Positions 29,301-37,160 of a stretch of 64,000 nt of DNA are shown in pieces. This DNA is from Nocardioides sp. Root140 (lineage in GTDB: Bacteria > Actinomycetota > Actinomycetes > Propionibacteriales > Nocardioidaceae): positions 1,404 through 65,403 of the forward strand of contig NZ_LMFI01000014.1 in assembly GCF_001426745.1 (NCBI RefSeq). Reading direction: 5' to 3'. Position numbers and translations under genes: made by a program. The stretch's first letter is position 1; the number at the start of each line of letters is the position of its first letter. The notes below the pieces were generated by a model. It was not told the DNA's origin and searched no databases. It worked only from the letters and a program-made list of their open reading frames with translations.

Positions 29301-29570
29301 CAGCCTGGCAAAGGCGGCTGCCTGATGTCCGTACGGCGTGAACCCGACAGGGGCCCATTCCATCGACCGCTTCCAGCCGTCCTCGGCCGGGCCAAACGGC
29401 ATCCGCAGACGAAGGTACGGCCCTTTGAAGATCCCGTCAGTCGGATGCTCGAGGAACTCCTTCAGTGCGACCCGCGCCGAGTCGTCCGACAGCGCGAACG
29501 TTGTCTCGAGGAACTCTAAAAGTCCGTTCCGAACGCTCTCTGCCGCAATGGTTGGTAGCAACTCACCCAT
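23334..29570 (-). CDS. giant DEAD/DEAH helicase with DUF1998 and C-terminal nuclease-like domain (DrmA/DrmB-like)
   Basis: A 2078-aa superfamily 2 helicase. Walker A is TTGTGSGKTEAF near 110, motif II VLDEFHTYDGAQG near 238 (DEFH rather than DEAH), motif III ATSATLGD near 282, and the second lobe ends in YLQRIGRAGRLTG near 1068. Zinc ribbons (CRHCGRSGWG, CPTCQQ, CPACGFS/CPRCG) are scattered through it. DUF1998 ends in CDCASTERQACHKCL near 1630. Residues about 1700-1800 (PDFLLRC, then DMAIFCDGWQYHAS) resemble the Vsr/DUF559 endonuclease fold. DISARM encodes the helicase (DrmA) and DUF1998 protein (DrmB) separately; here they are one chain. The ATG at 29570 overlaps the methyltransferase stop by 8 bases. 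Confidence 0.85.
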   Translation of the reverse strand: MGELLPTIAAESVRNGLLEFLETTFALSDDSARVALKEFLEHPTDGIFKGPYLRLRMPFGPAEDGWKRSMEWAPVGFTPYGHQAAAFARLGSADLSGSKPRPLSTVVTTGTGSGKTEAFLYPILDHVLRAKARGVTGMKALLLYPMNALANDQAQRLAGLISADPALGGVTAGLYTGQEGPQRTKVGPEGLITDRYVMRSSAPDIVLTNYKMLDQLLLREADAKLWQQSATSLQYLVLDEFHTYDGAQGTDVAMLLRRLGLALKANGRESVDLTAVATSATLGDKGSPESMLEFAETVFGETFDVGAVVTESRLTVEEWASGAAVEDPVLGTALVEAIDEAVRSLGEDPEADVLADAVVATLFPTADPDAETKVRAHPLTAEILLACEAAESIRDLAARLFPGADSSQAERCIVAYAGMLSHLRKVHGRSWPSIELHLWIRELTRIDREASSSPAYFWSDDGTAPMGAGEDEDSAVASGQTFPAVYCRHCGRSGWGVALSPANASDLDTTDEDIRRNHASKEGRFRPLLYAGREGDRALEGGDIDPGLRWFHVSQRQILTKAPEGEAAHDGSVLPVLTHVDGDADGSSNRDDCPTCQQRDGIRFLGSAIATQLSVALSTIFGSTNLDAVEKKTLVFTDSVQDAAHRAGFVQSRSHSLTVRSMLREAVGTTATALDTLADKVIERAGDDAALRFRILPPDLAEKDQFRDFWQAKTLAKVPRAVRNRVKKRIAFDAVIEFGLQSRLGRTLELTGTVGAEVEVAEALMRTAARQALDDARETTLVEMSDDDTHLLWWVRGVLERMRERGSIEHPWFQKLIEEDGNRYFIWRGRPRSDGMPAFPIGRTAPAFPRVGQPPTGTRENVLDIASSNRSWYTGWTQRCLGVSASEGAVLARLLLKRLSGHHVLTETSNKSEAKVYSIPQESVVVFPIGNADLAAGKHLLVCLTCQGEVPGSETVVDQLEGAPCMVSRCPGKLEPKAGVPENFYRRFFSSHEVQRVVAREHTSLLPDTLRLEYENGFKSSAAEAPNAPNVLVATPTLEMGIDIGDLSTVMLASLPRNVASYLQRIGRAGRLTGSALSLAFVSGRGEQLPQLGEPASMINGVVRPPATYLDAEEILRRQYVASLADRQARDPDGVHPRTATVAMGSIEPGTWLHAIAAHAEANTAHLDEFLAAFPTLTKESQTRLREWVAPVSGELTSPLAERLLVESLRWRKQLETLNFRIGEVEAEIPELRRLAELPTAIEDDKHAYRSAEAALRLAKRQRGDLQGEHWISVVEAAGILPNYTLLDDSVTLDVGLSWLDPDSGTYETEAMSYTRNAALALREFAPKARFYARGYEVEIDAVDLGSNGEAVRTWVFCPACGFSVDITEASTPSSCPRCGSPGVADVRQALDVVELSRVSSVMRRDEATIDDRRDERIRERFDQVVIADISPEKVTRQWFVAGHGFGAKHLRNLDLTWLNFGRSSGHGSTRFVGDHEVDAELFRLCSECGKLDQETGKNSKYEHRPWCSLRTAVDETARQIALSRHLQTEGLLLRLPPMISVGNVFAVPSVAAAIKLGLREYIGGAPDHLSLEVVVDPTLSDGSENSEALLLHDLVPGGTGYLADLVDPETLRTVLVKAADVLRDCDCASTERQACHKCLLPFAGMGEGRLVSRVEALRQLEEILASGGDDPEQPWVITDLPVVSFDPESKMEQKFRAVLKARLAALGATVKEQPGNNGVRLDITLGGRPWTLEPQVAVANSKPDFLLRCQDANVPDMAIFCDGWQYHASELHNRIADDAEKRRTLRDQGLVVLGLSWLDLETEGAADPPWFAAAAAPDVMQNAGIPLKSSHIDLIRHRGIDLLTSWIQAPDAEGLANVGRVLPFFLAVTAQVQGTTGQRTNLAPAAVDVLDGHGFDGGGAPAWAWRSGSVVVVSRLDTKTKATEVALVLDDNEVGSDHRGAWQEWLRLSNLLGSRVTGTTITARSLVASGNAMAVQTDVVDADEFVSKMDVVWESQYKLALDEERPFLKLLFDAEVRPPEVGHEVDGIPVLCWPDVLVAVDTGQFDDQDRNELAARGWTVVPMNLDSVTAALTGVSN

Positions 29571-32500
29571 CGGAACGCCCACCCAACACCGTCTCGAAGT
29601 GTGCATATGCCGTCCGCATGTCGGCTTCACGATCCAAGGTCACGAACGGCAGCTCATAGACGTACGTATTACCGGAGGCATTCGTGTGCGTCCGCTCGTC
29701 CAAGCCGATGGCTCCACCCTTCGACTTGAACACCTGCAGGACGGGCGTCGGAACGAGGCGACCGTTAGCGTCGAAATAGTTCGTTTTCCGGTCATAGTTT
29801 GAGAGGACCGTGAACTCCGTCCGGTAGATGACGCACAACTCATCAGCCGTGAGACCCAGGAGCAGAGCACACAGCGCATCCACCTCAAGCGCGGCCTGAC
29901 GGCGATCTGATGCTCGCCTGAGTGGCATTGAGCTCGTCCACGTGGGAGCAACCTGATCAAGCAAGGGCCTCCCTGGGTAATCGATGCCGCCTGCCCACCC
30001 AGAGCCCCCACGCATTTCGTGGACCAAGCGTGCCCAAAGGTCCCCATACGCAGCCGTCACGCAGTTCAACCGCAGTATGCGCGATAGGAGCTCGCTAGCA
30101 CCAGAACCCAGATTGACGGGCAATCTGTCGACTGTGGTCCCTGAAATTGTTGACTTCGGAGCTGCACGAACTGCAAAGTCACCGACAAGGGACGCCATGA
30201 AACCCGCAACCACCACGAGGGTGCGCTCATCGTGGGGGGCACCCGCCGATGAAATTCCGTGGATGTGTGTAGCCCCAGGGGGAATAATTGCAGGAATTAG
30301 AGTTCGCTCGCCGATGTTCGCAGCCATGTTCCGCCAGGCGACCCTATAGAAAGCACGCGCCGGTAGTGCCTCGCCCTCGCTCTCCCAGTTCGTGTATGCG
30401 CGGCCATATGCCGCTGGCGTACCCATCGGCTTGTATGAAGTCACTGGGAAGGCGTCTGGGGACAAGTCCTCAAGGTCGATGGAGGACCAGTCCTGCTTGT
30501 GGAGCATCGTTGGGTTCGGCGACTTGAAGGCCGGGTTGTTGACGTAGAGGTGGGGCCCTTGAAGAATTGCATCATCCCAAGAGGCCACGGCGCCCCAACG
30601 GACGTCGAAGCGACCCTTTGCGCGATCTCCCTTCTCATGCCACCCACCAGAGTATTGGAGCCCAAGAGCACCAATCCGCTCTGCTCCAGACAACTTGTCG
30701 AGGACTCCGGCGACCGATCGATTGATTGCGTACACCATCCGGGTGTGGGGCACAGGAACGTCATCGGTTTCAAGCAGCGCGTGCCATCCGGCAAGCTGGC
30801 TGAGGCCAATTTTGAAGACGCGAGAGCTGTGTGGTCGAAGGTCCCACTCGCCGTCTTCGGTTCGCATGGCTGGCTCTGGGCCGGAACCGTCGTGAACAAG
30901 CGAACGTGACGCCGTATCCGGATGCAGTAAGCCGACCGCGGAAAGAAAGTCGACGTGCTCGCGCGCTCGCCCGTATACGTGTACGCCATACGAGCGAGTG
31001 GGGCCGATGTCGAACAAACCGAGTGTATTTTCGAACTGCCAATGTCGCCTGAGATGCCGATATACAGGTGCGCGGAATGCACCCGCACGTTCATCCGTGA
31101 AGTGCGTTTCCGGATGGATGAATCCGATGGCACCTCGGCGGGACTGATGACGCCACGATGACGCCACGAAGCATCGGTATAGATCGGGCTGCAGGCCACC
31201 GAGTTCGGGAAACAATTGCCTTGACCCCACAAAGGTCGCCATAGCAACCGTATCGACCGTCCCGGCCAGCAGAAGGTCCATCAGACCCGAGATTTCCAAC
31301 GTCGCCTCGCGGCGAAGACCGACCTCCTTTTGGGTTGGCTTGACTGCCAGTTGCCACCAAGGATCACCTTCTGCGAGAAGCGCCTGTTCATCGACCGTGG
31401 GCCGCACCCACGGTGGATTTCCGGTTTGCAGATCGAAGCCCTCGCGGCCCACGAATACCGTCGCGAAGTCGAGTTCCCAATGAAAGAAACCTTGCTGCAG
31501 CGCAACCCGTTCGCACACCCCAAGCCAGGTGTGCTTTTCAAGAACATCGCCCATCGACCGGGCCCCAGCGAAGACACGGTCGTTGTGCTCGGCGTCGCCG
31601 AGTTCATCCCACGTCTGGACGTCGGCGAACGTGTCGTCACCCTTCTTGGCCTGCACCTTTGACATCGTCGTGTTGCTGCCGAGGATCATGCTCAAGGCGT
31701 CGTGCCATTGGGCGGTCGTCGGCGGCGCGATCTCACTCTCGGTCAAGGGCCAGAACCAGAGCGCGCACCACGCGTCCATGATCCGACGGAGGCGCTGATA
31801 AGCGCCGTCCGAATCGGCGAGCGACTCCTCAATCGACTCGCGGGAGACGTAGACCTCGTCAATCGGCTCTAAATCGCGGCCCCACAGCGGGATGTCCCTT
31901 CGGACTTGCTGCTCGGCGATCTCCAGCCGTCGGGTGGCGATCTCCCAGAGGCGTTCGACGCGCTCGGATAAGTCAACGAACTGGTCGACTTGCTTCTTGG
32001 TTGGCTTCGCCTTCGTGGTCTTGCGCCAGTCCTTGAGCCGTGTCACTGCGTCGGGCACAAGGTCCTTGACCTCCTTGCCGACATCTGCGGCAGCGCCCCA
32101 ACCGGCAGCTGGCAAGAGGAAATGGTGCACGCGCCCCGACAAGGACTCGTCCGACAGCCTCTTCGGCGCAGCGTCCAGCCAAGTTTTGTCATCGACTTGC
32201 TTGCGGGTGAAAACACTGCGCCGTGCGCCGACCAGGGAGTTGCCGCGCCGCAAATGGAGCCCAAACCACGGCGCTTCGAGGCCCTCAACCATGGTGTCGA
32301 GCCAGAGCGAGATCTCGGCCAACTCGACGGCAGTGGCGTTGAGGTCAACCCCGTACGTCTGGTGCAGCGCGAGATAGGCTTTTACACGCTGAAGCTGGCG
32401 TGGGTACTCGTCTGGGTCGATGGTCTCGCCCAACTCTGCCTGACGACGAACCAGGTAATGCTCCGCGAGCTGACGAACAGCTTCGATCGCGAAGGCGCCG

Positions 32501-34215
32501 GATCCGAGGGCTGGCTCACAGATGGTGAGAGCGAGGATCTCCTCGGCGGTGGTAGTTCGGCCATCCTGATCCAGGAGCTCTCCAAGGGCTTGCGAGACGG
32601 TGAATCGGGTCAGCACCTCGGGCGTGTAGTAGGACGCCGATTGCTGCCGCTCGCGTCCCGCAAGCCGGAAGACGAAGTTGCCTTCGTCGTGGATCACCGG
32701 CTTGATTTCGCCAGTGATCTCGTCTTCAGTCGTGACGAAGTCCTTGGCCGCAATCCCCTCAGCGCGAGCGACCGGGACGAGCCAGGAGCCCTTTTCGGCG
32801 TCTCCGTCCTTGCACACCTCGTAGAGGTCGGTCTCAGCAAAACGGCCAGTGTAGGACATCAGGCCCTCGTAGACCGCACCGAGCTGGTTGATGCCAAGCT
32901 CGGCGTACGAGATGAATCCGCGGTCGCGGCCTTTGCGGGTCTTGTCTGCCTTGCTCAGGAGCAGGTGCTGGAGCACGCGCTGGAGCGCCCCGTTGCCCAG
33001 CCCGACCTCATCGATGAAACCCGTTGCCTCGGGCTTGAACAGATCGGCGCGTAATGAGCGAAACGTCAGCCCCTCGACGAATCCACTTTCGTTTTCACTC
33101 GGTGGTTGGTGGCCCTGGTCCACGAGGCGGAAGAGCGCGGCAAGGGATTCGTACAGGTGAGTCCCGCTGCGGGACTTGTTGGTCGGCAGCTGGACGAGAG
33201 TCAGTTCGCGGAGCCGGTCGATGCTGTAGCCGGTGTCGTACTCCCTGGCACCACTGGGCAGCACACCCAACTCCGGAGAAGCCTCGGCATAGAGCAGGAA
33301 GAGGATCCGATAGAGGAATCGCAACGACTGCTTCGCCAGCGGTTGTGCGTCCTCGTGCGGGAGCGCCTCCAGATCCCGTTCGCGACGGCGCCGTACAACC
33401 TCGTTGGCGATGATCTCGATGGAGAGCCGAACGCCCTCACGCAAGTCCTTGCTCACGCCAACCGTGTGTTGCACGGATGCCGCCAAGGCGTGCGTCCACC
33501 AGGTGTTGCCTTCGGCATCGGGCGCCAAAGAATCGGCCGCCAGACACGTGAGAGCTCGGTCAACCTCTCCGCCGACCTTGGCGTCGTTTCGTTCGCCGAC
33601 GAGTTGCAGGTCAAGGGAGAGGTAGCGGCCCTCGGGCCAGCGCTCGCGTTCGGCGATCAGCACGTGGGGCCCAGCGAGAACGAGCGCGAACGGGGGCTTG
33701 TAGTCGTCATCGACGAACAGCCTGGAAAGCAACCTCGCGACCGAAGTGATCTCGGTCTTGTCATCGATAGCAAAGGGGCTGAGCAGGTTGGCCGAATCCT
33801 TGGTGAGCAGGTCCTCCGGGCCGTCGGTAGGCCTTGCCTCGATAATGGCCAGCCCAGGGGCGTCGATACCGGCTGAGTAGATCATCGTCAATGGACCCTC
33901 CGTCTTGGCCACTAGGCCAAGTCGCTTGTAGCCCAAGACGTGGAGTAGCGACTGGTGCAATTCATGGAGGGCAGTCGTGTCAGCTGCATCGATCGTGGAG
34001 AAGGCGTCCAGCAGGACCGAGCGGTGCGCCGTGAAGCGCGTTCTCGGTGTCCCCTCGTCCTTGATCTCTTCCCATTGCTTGCGGCGATCGCGCACCAGGG
34101 CGTTAAACGATTCCTTGGTCGCGTCGGTCGTGAAATAGTGCTCGCTGATCCAGCCCTCGCCAACGACGATCGCGTCGCTGGCCTGACTGGCCTGGGTCGT
34201 TCCCGCAGCGGACAT
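29563..34215 (-). CDS. drmMI: Eco57I-class adenine-N6 DNA methyltransferase (DrmMI-like)
   Basis: A 1550-aa class I methyltransferase. Motif I, which binds S-adenosylmethionine, is EPALGSGAFAIEA near 567-579; motif IV, the catalytic amino-MTase signature, is GNPPWVRP near 931-938. The long insertion between them and the size fit DrmMI/PglX-type enzymes. The N-terminal 400 residues have a strand-rich segment (IYSAGIDAPGLAIIEARP) that could be a relic PD-(D/E)XK nuclease as in type IIG enzymes; I cannot confirm it. The C-terminal 400 residues would hold target recognition. In DISARM, host DNA is methylated so that unmodified phage DNA is attacked. It begins by a TGATG overlap with the SNF2 helicase stop. 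Confidence 0.85.
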   Translation of the reverse strand: MSAAGTTQASQASDAIVVGEGWISEHYFTTDATKESFNALVRDRRKQWEEIKDEGTPRTRFTAHRSVLLDAFSTIDAADTTALHELHQSLLHVLGYKRLGLVAKTEGPLTMIYSAGIDAPGLAIIEARPTDGPEDLLTKDSANLLSPFAIDDKTEITSVARLLSRLFVDDDYKPPFALVLAGPHVLIAERERWPEGRYLSLDLQLVGERNDAKVGGEVDRALTCLAADSLAPDAEGNTWWTHALAASVQHTVGVSKDLREGVRLSIEIIANEVVRRRRERDLEALPHEDAQPLAKQSLRFLYRILFLLYAEASPELGVLPSGAREYDTGYSIDRLRELTLVQLPTNKSRSGTHLYESLAALFRLVDQGHQPPSENESGFVEGLTFRSLRADLFKPEATGFIDEVGLGNGALQRVLQHLLLSKADKTRKGRDRGFISYAELGINQLGAVYEGLMSYTGRFAETDLYEVCKDGDAEKGSWLVPVARAEGIAAKDFVTTEDEITGEIKPVIHDEGNFVFRLAGRERQQSASYYTPEVLTRFTVSQALGELLDQDGRTTTAEEILALTICEPALGSGAFAIEAVRQLAEHYLVRRQAELGETIDPDEYPRQLQRVKAYLALHQTYGVDLNATAVELAEISLWLDTMVEGLEAPWFGLHLRRGNSLVGARRSVFTRKQVDDKTWLDAAPKRLSDESLSGRVHHFLLPAAGWGAAADVGKEVKDLVPDAVTRLKDWRKTTKAKPTKKQVDQFVDLSERVERLWEIATRRLEIAEQQVRRDIPLWGRDLEPIDEVYVSRESIEESLADSDGAYQRLRRIMDAWCALWFWPLTESEIAPPTTAQWHDALSMILGSNTTMSKVQAKKGDDTFADVQTWDELGDAEHNDRVFAGARSMGDVLEKHTWLGVCERVALQQGFFHWELDFATVFVGREGFDLQTGNPPWVRPTVDEQALLAEGDPWWQLAVKPTQKEVGLRREATLEISGLMDLLLAGTVDTVAMATFVGSRQLFPELGGLQPDLYRCFVASSWRHQSRRGAIGFIHPETHFTDERAGAFRAPVYRHLRRHWQFENTLGLFDIGPTRSYGVHVYGRAREHVDFLSAVGLLHPDTASRSLVHDGSGPEPAMRTEDGEWDLRPHSSRVFKIGLSQLAGWHALLETDDVPVPHTRMVYAINRSVAGVLDKLSGAERIGALGLQYSGGWHEKGDRAKGRFDVRWGAVASWDDAILQGPHLYVNNPAFKSPNPTMLHKQDWSSIDLEDLSPDAFPVTSYKPMGTPAAYGRAYTNWESEGEALPARAFYRVAWRNMAANIGERTLIPAIIPPGATHIHGISSAGAPHDERTLVVVAGFMASLVGDFAVRAAPKSTISGTTVDRLPVNLGSGASELLSRILRLNCVTAAYGDLWARLVHEMRGGSGWAGGIDYPGRPLLDQVAPTWTSSMPLRRASDRRQAALEVDALCALLLGLTADELCVIYRTEFTVLSNYDRKTNYFDANGRLVPTPVLQVFKSKGGAIGLDERTHTNASGNTYVYELPFVTLDREADMRTAYAHFETVLGGRSDG

Positions 34216-37088
34216 CAGTTGCTTCCTCCTGCCGTGGGTAGTACGAGAAGGAGGGGTCGAACCGTGAGTTGATCAGGGCGCATCGACTCCGCGATCGCCT
34301 TCTCGTCCTCGACACGGAGCCTTCGCTCTTTGAGGTCCAGTCGTTGCGCCTCAAGCGCAGCCGAAGCCTGCCAATCGGAGACGCGGTCGTTCCACGCATC
34401 GACCCGCGCGGTGACACTCTCAGAGGCGGCCTTCAGCAGTTGGTCAAGCAGAACTCTCGCCGCCCGCACCGCCGGTCCCACGTAGGCGTCCAGGTCGGCG
34501 TGTTCCTTGAGAGCGTTGGTGTTCACGAGTGCGCCGTCTGCTCCAAGACTGTGGAGCGCGTCTCGGACGGTCGCGAAGGGTTGCGGCATCACGAAGTCCG
34601 GGTTGGTCGGCTCGGGGAAGCGTGCGACGACATACGTCGATGCGACGACTTGACCCTTCGCGTTGGTGAGCGAACCGTGGAGCAGGAGGCCAAGGTCTCC
34701 CCCACCCGGCGCTGAGAGGGCGAAGACCTCATTGCGGCCCAAGTTTTCGAGGGCTCGGTCAGCTGCCCACTCCAAACTCGGATGGAGCGGCGACAGGTAG
34801 TGGGCTTCTGGCCACAACGAATTGGACTCCGCGCTGCGAGCGTCGGCGAGCGCTTGCTTGCCACGGCTCAACGTCGTGGCGAGTTTGAAGCCTTGGACGA
34901 CCTTGCGTTCACGCAAGTACGACTGGGGCAGAACCTCGAGGCGCTGCCTCAAATCGTCGGTGGGGACGAACTCGACGAGAGCATGGTTGGGAAACTCACG
35001 CCACGCGACGCCGTTCGCGGCGACTGGGGCCGCGGGGGTCGCAAAGGAGACTTCGAGGGCGTCGCGCAGGAATGCCAAGTCTGTGTCGTAGACGCCGTCG
35101 GCCCCGTGCTCAGCTTCAATGGTGGGTTCCGGAGTCGTGGCTCCCAGGGCGAAGAGTCGGGCCAACATGGCGTCAATGCCGCCGCCGCTCTTGGCTTCCT
35201 CGACGGACTTCACTACATCGTCGAGGTCCTTCTTGCCAGCAAGGACGTCGCGGATTGCGTCCTCTTCAGCCTTGACGTCGTACTGCCCCATCAGCGAGGC
35301 GCTGTCACCGAGCGCCTGGTGAGCCTCGTGCTCCTTCTCGACGAGCTTCTGCAGCACCCGGATGTCTCCACCGAACCGGCTCGTGGACGGGTCGAGAAGC
35401 AGCGTCGTGATCCTCGGGCGATGCCTCTGGCCGTAGCGGTCGATGCGGCCATTGCGTTGTTCGATGCGGATCAGGCTCCACGGGATGTCGTAGTGGACGA
35501 GTTCGTGACACTGCAGATGCAGGTTGACGCCCTCCGAGGCGACGTCGCCAGTGACGAGGATCCGGATCGGGCTGGACTCCTGCTTGAAGGACTCAACAAC
35601 GGCCTGCTGCTCGATGTCGCTGATGCCACCGTGCAGGACAACGACCTGGTCATCCTTGAGCTTGAAGTCGTTGACCAATCGGGCTTGTAGCCAGTGCAGC
35701 GTGCTCACTCGTTCGGCGAATATGACGACTCGATCGGGGGCATTGCTCTTGATCCCGATCTCGCGAAGATGCGTCACCAGAGCGTCGTACTTCGCGCTGC
35801 CTTCGACCCGACTGCGATCGGCCAACTCACCCAAACGCGAGAGCGCTTCGCGTTCCTTGGCTGTTGCAATTTCGTCGCCCAACTTCTTCAGGCGCTCCCC
35901 GACCGTGGCCGACAGTGCGGCGGGGCTGGACAGGAAAGCCTTTGCGAGGGTCCAGGGGAAGAGGCGTGCGTTGCCTCCGGAGTAGGGCGACGCTCCTGCC
36001 TCGGGGTGAAGCCACGTGTGCTCCAACTCGTCGGCGATGGCGTCTTCGATGGCATTTGCCTTGACGAGGATGTTGTGCGGTTCGTGACGCTCCGCCCAGT
36101 CCGACCCGACGATGCTGGCGACATCTTGGCTATGACGGTGGCGTCGGATGACCAGGCGTCGCACCTCGTCCTCGATCAAGTCGCCAGTCGGTGTGACCGC
36201 ACTCGGGTCGAGCATCCGGATCAGCTCCGCGAACGATTCCTTGCGCCCGTTGTGCGGGGTTGCACTGGCGAGGATCAGAGCGTCAGTCTTACGGCTGAGC
36301 AGGCGAGCTAGGCGGTTGTTCTGGGTCGAGTCGTTCGTGACGTTGTGCGACTCGTCGATCACGACCGCATCCCACTGCTGCTTTTCAAGGTGGGCGAGGT
36401 AACGGTCGCTCTTGAGCGTGTCGATCGAGACGATGGCCCGCTTGAAGTGAGCGAACGGATTGCGGTTGGCCGGCAGCAGCTGCCGGATCCGCTGGATGCC
36501 CAGCGAGTCCAGGCGGACGAACGGCAGCGCGAAACGCGTCCACAACTCGAATTGCGTCTGCTCGAGAACGTGCTTAGGCGTGACGACGAGGATCCGCTCG
36601 CCGCGTCCTCGTCGTACGAGTTCAGCCAGGATCATGCCGATCTCGAGGGTCTTGCCGAGACCCACAGCATCAGCCAGCAGGATGCGCGGCCGCAAGTTTT
36701 CCGGATCAAGTGCTTGTCGGACAGCAGCCAGCTGATAAGGCAGCGAGTCTGCAAGTCCTTGGGTCGAGACGGTGAGGGTCGTCTGGGTCAGCGGGACCGC
36801 TGTCTTACGGAGCGTGGCTTCCAGCCACACCTTCGACTGCATGAAGCCCGGGCTCAGGTCTACCTTGACCGTGGCCAGCTCTGGATCGAGCACGCGGATG
36901 TCGTCGAGGGCATCGGAGAATATTGCGTTGGTGCCGCGTACAAGTTCGCTGAGGCCTGTGACTTCGTAGAACCACCCGTCGGTGGCCCGCTCGGCGCGCG
37001 TCACGAGCCAAGTTTCGTCGCGAATTTCGAGCACAGAGCCTGGTGCAGCGAACTGTTCTTTTGTCCCGATCGTCACAGGACCGACCAT
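34215..37088 (-). CDS. drmD: SNF2-family helicase (DrmD-like)
   Basis: A 957-aa Swi2/Snf2-type ATPase, first gene of the operon. Walker A is LADAVGLGKTLEIG near 137-150, motif II VVIDESHNV near 242, motif III LASATPHNG near 275, and the second lobe carries RIEQRNGRIDRYGQRHRP near 545-560. The first 130 residues form a small beta-rich domain; the last 200 are a coiled-coil-prone helical tail ending in RLDLKERRLRVEDEKAIAESM. DrmD is the class 1 DISARM marker, and its place directly before an adenine methyltransferase matches that class. Translation starts at ATG 37088, with 65 bases to the upstream lipase-like gene, so it may have its own promoter or be read through from that gene. Confidence 0.85.
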   Translation of the reverse strand: MVGPVTIGTKEQFAAPGSVLEIRDETWLVTRAERATDGWFYEVTGLSELVRGTNAIFSDALDDIRVLDPELATVKVDLSPGFMQSKVWLEATLRKTAVPLTQTTLTVSTQGLADSLPYQLAAVRQALDPENLRPRILLADAVGLGKTLEIGMILAELVRRGRGERILVVTPKHVLEQTQFELWTRFALPFVRLDSLGIQRIRQLLPANRNPFAHFKRAIVSIDTLKSDRYLAHLEKQQWDAVVIDESHNVTNDSTQNNRLARLLSRKTDALILASATPHNGRKESFAELIRMLDPSAVTPTGDLIEDEVRRLVIRRHRHSQDVASIVGSDWAERHEPHNILVKANAIEDAIADELEHTWLHPEAGASPYSGGNARLFPWTLAKAFLSSPAALSATVGERLKKLGDEIATAKEREALSRLGELADRSRVEGSAKYDALVTHLREIGIKSNAPDRVVIFAERVSTLHWLQARLVNDFKLKDDQVVVLHGGISDIEQQAVVESFKQESSPIRILVTGDVASEGVNLHLQCHELVHYDIPWSLIRIEQRNGRIDRYGQRHRPRITTLLLDPSTSRFGGDIRVLQKLVEKEHEAHQALGDSASLMGQYDVKAEEDAIRDVLAGKKDLDDVVKSVEEAKSGGGIDAMLARLFALGATTPEPTIEAEHGADGVYDTDLAFLRDALEVSFATPAAPVAANGVAWREFPNHALVEFVPTDDLRQRLEVLPQSYLRERKVVQGFKLATTLSRGKQALADARSAESNSLWPEAHYLSPLHPSLEWAADRALENLGRNEVFALSAPGGGDLGLLLHGSLTNAKGQVVASTYVVARFPEPTNPDFVMPQPFATVRDALHSLGADGALVNTNALKEHADLDAYVGPAVRAARVLLDQLLKAASESVTARVDAWNDRVSDWQASAALEAQRLDLKERRLRVEDEKAIAESMRPDQLTVRPLLLVLPTAGGSN

Positions 37089-37139
37089 AGTGGAGAGCGC
37101 TGCGGCCGGCTTGCGAATGGGGGCGATTCTCGCGTAGTT

Positions 37140-37160
37140 GCGCTGAGTGACGGTCAGCGC
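37140..37160 (-). terminator. hairpin at the end of the lipase-like gene
   Basis: GCGCTGA (37140-37146) and TCAGCGC (37154-37160) form a perfect 7-bp stem with a 7-base loop. It covers the stop codon of the lipase-like gene and sits 52 bases ahead of the SNF2 helicase start. No T-run follows on the minus strand, so termination would be partial at best; it could separate or attenuate the two transcription units. Confidence 0.4.
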
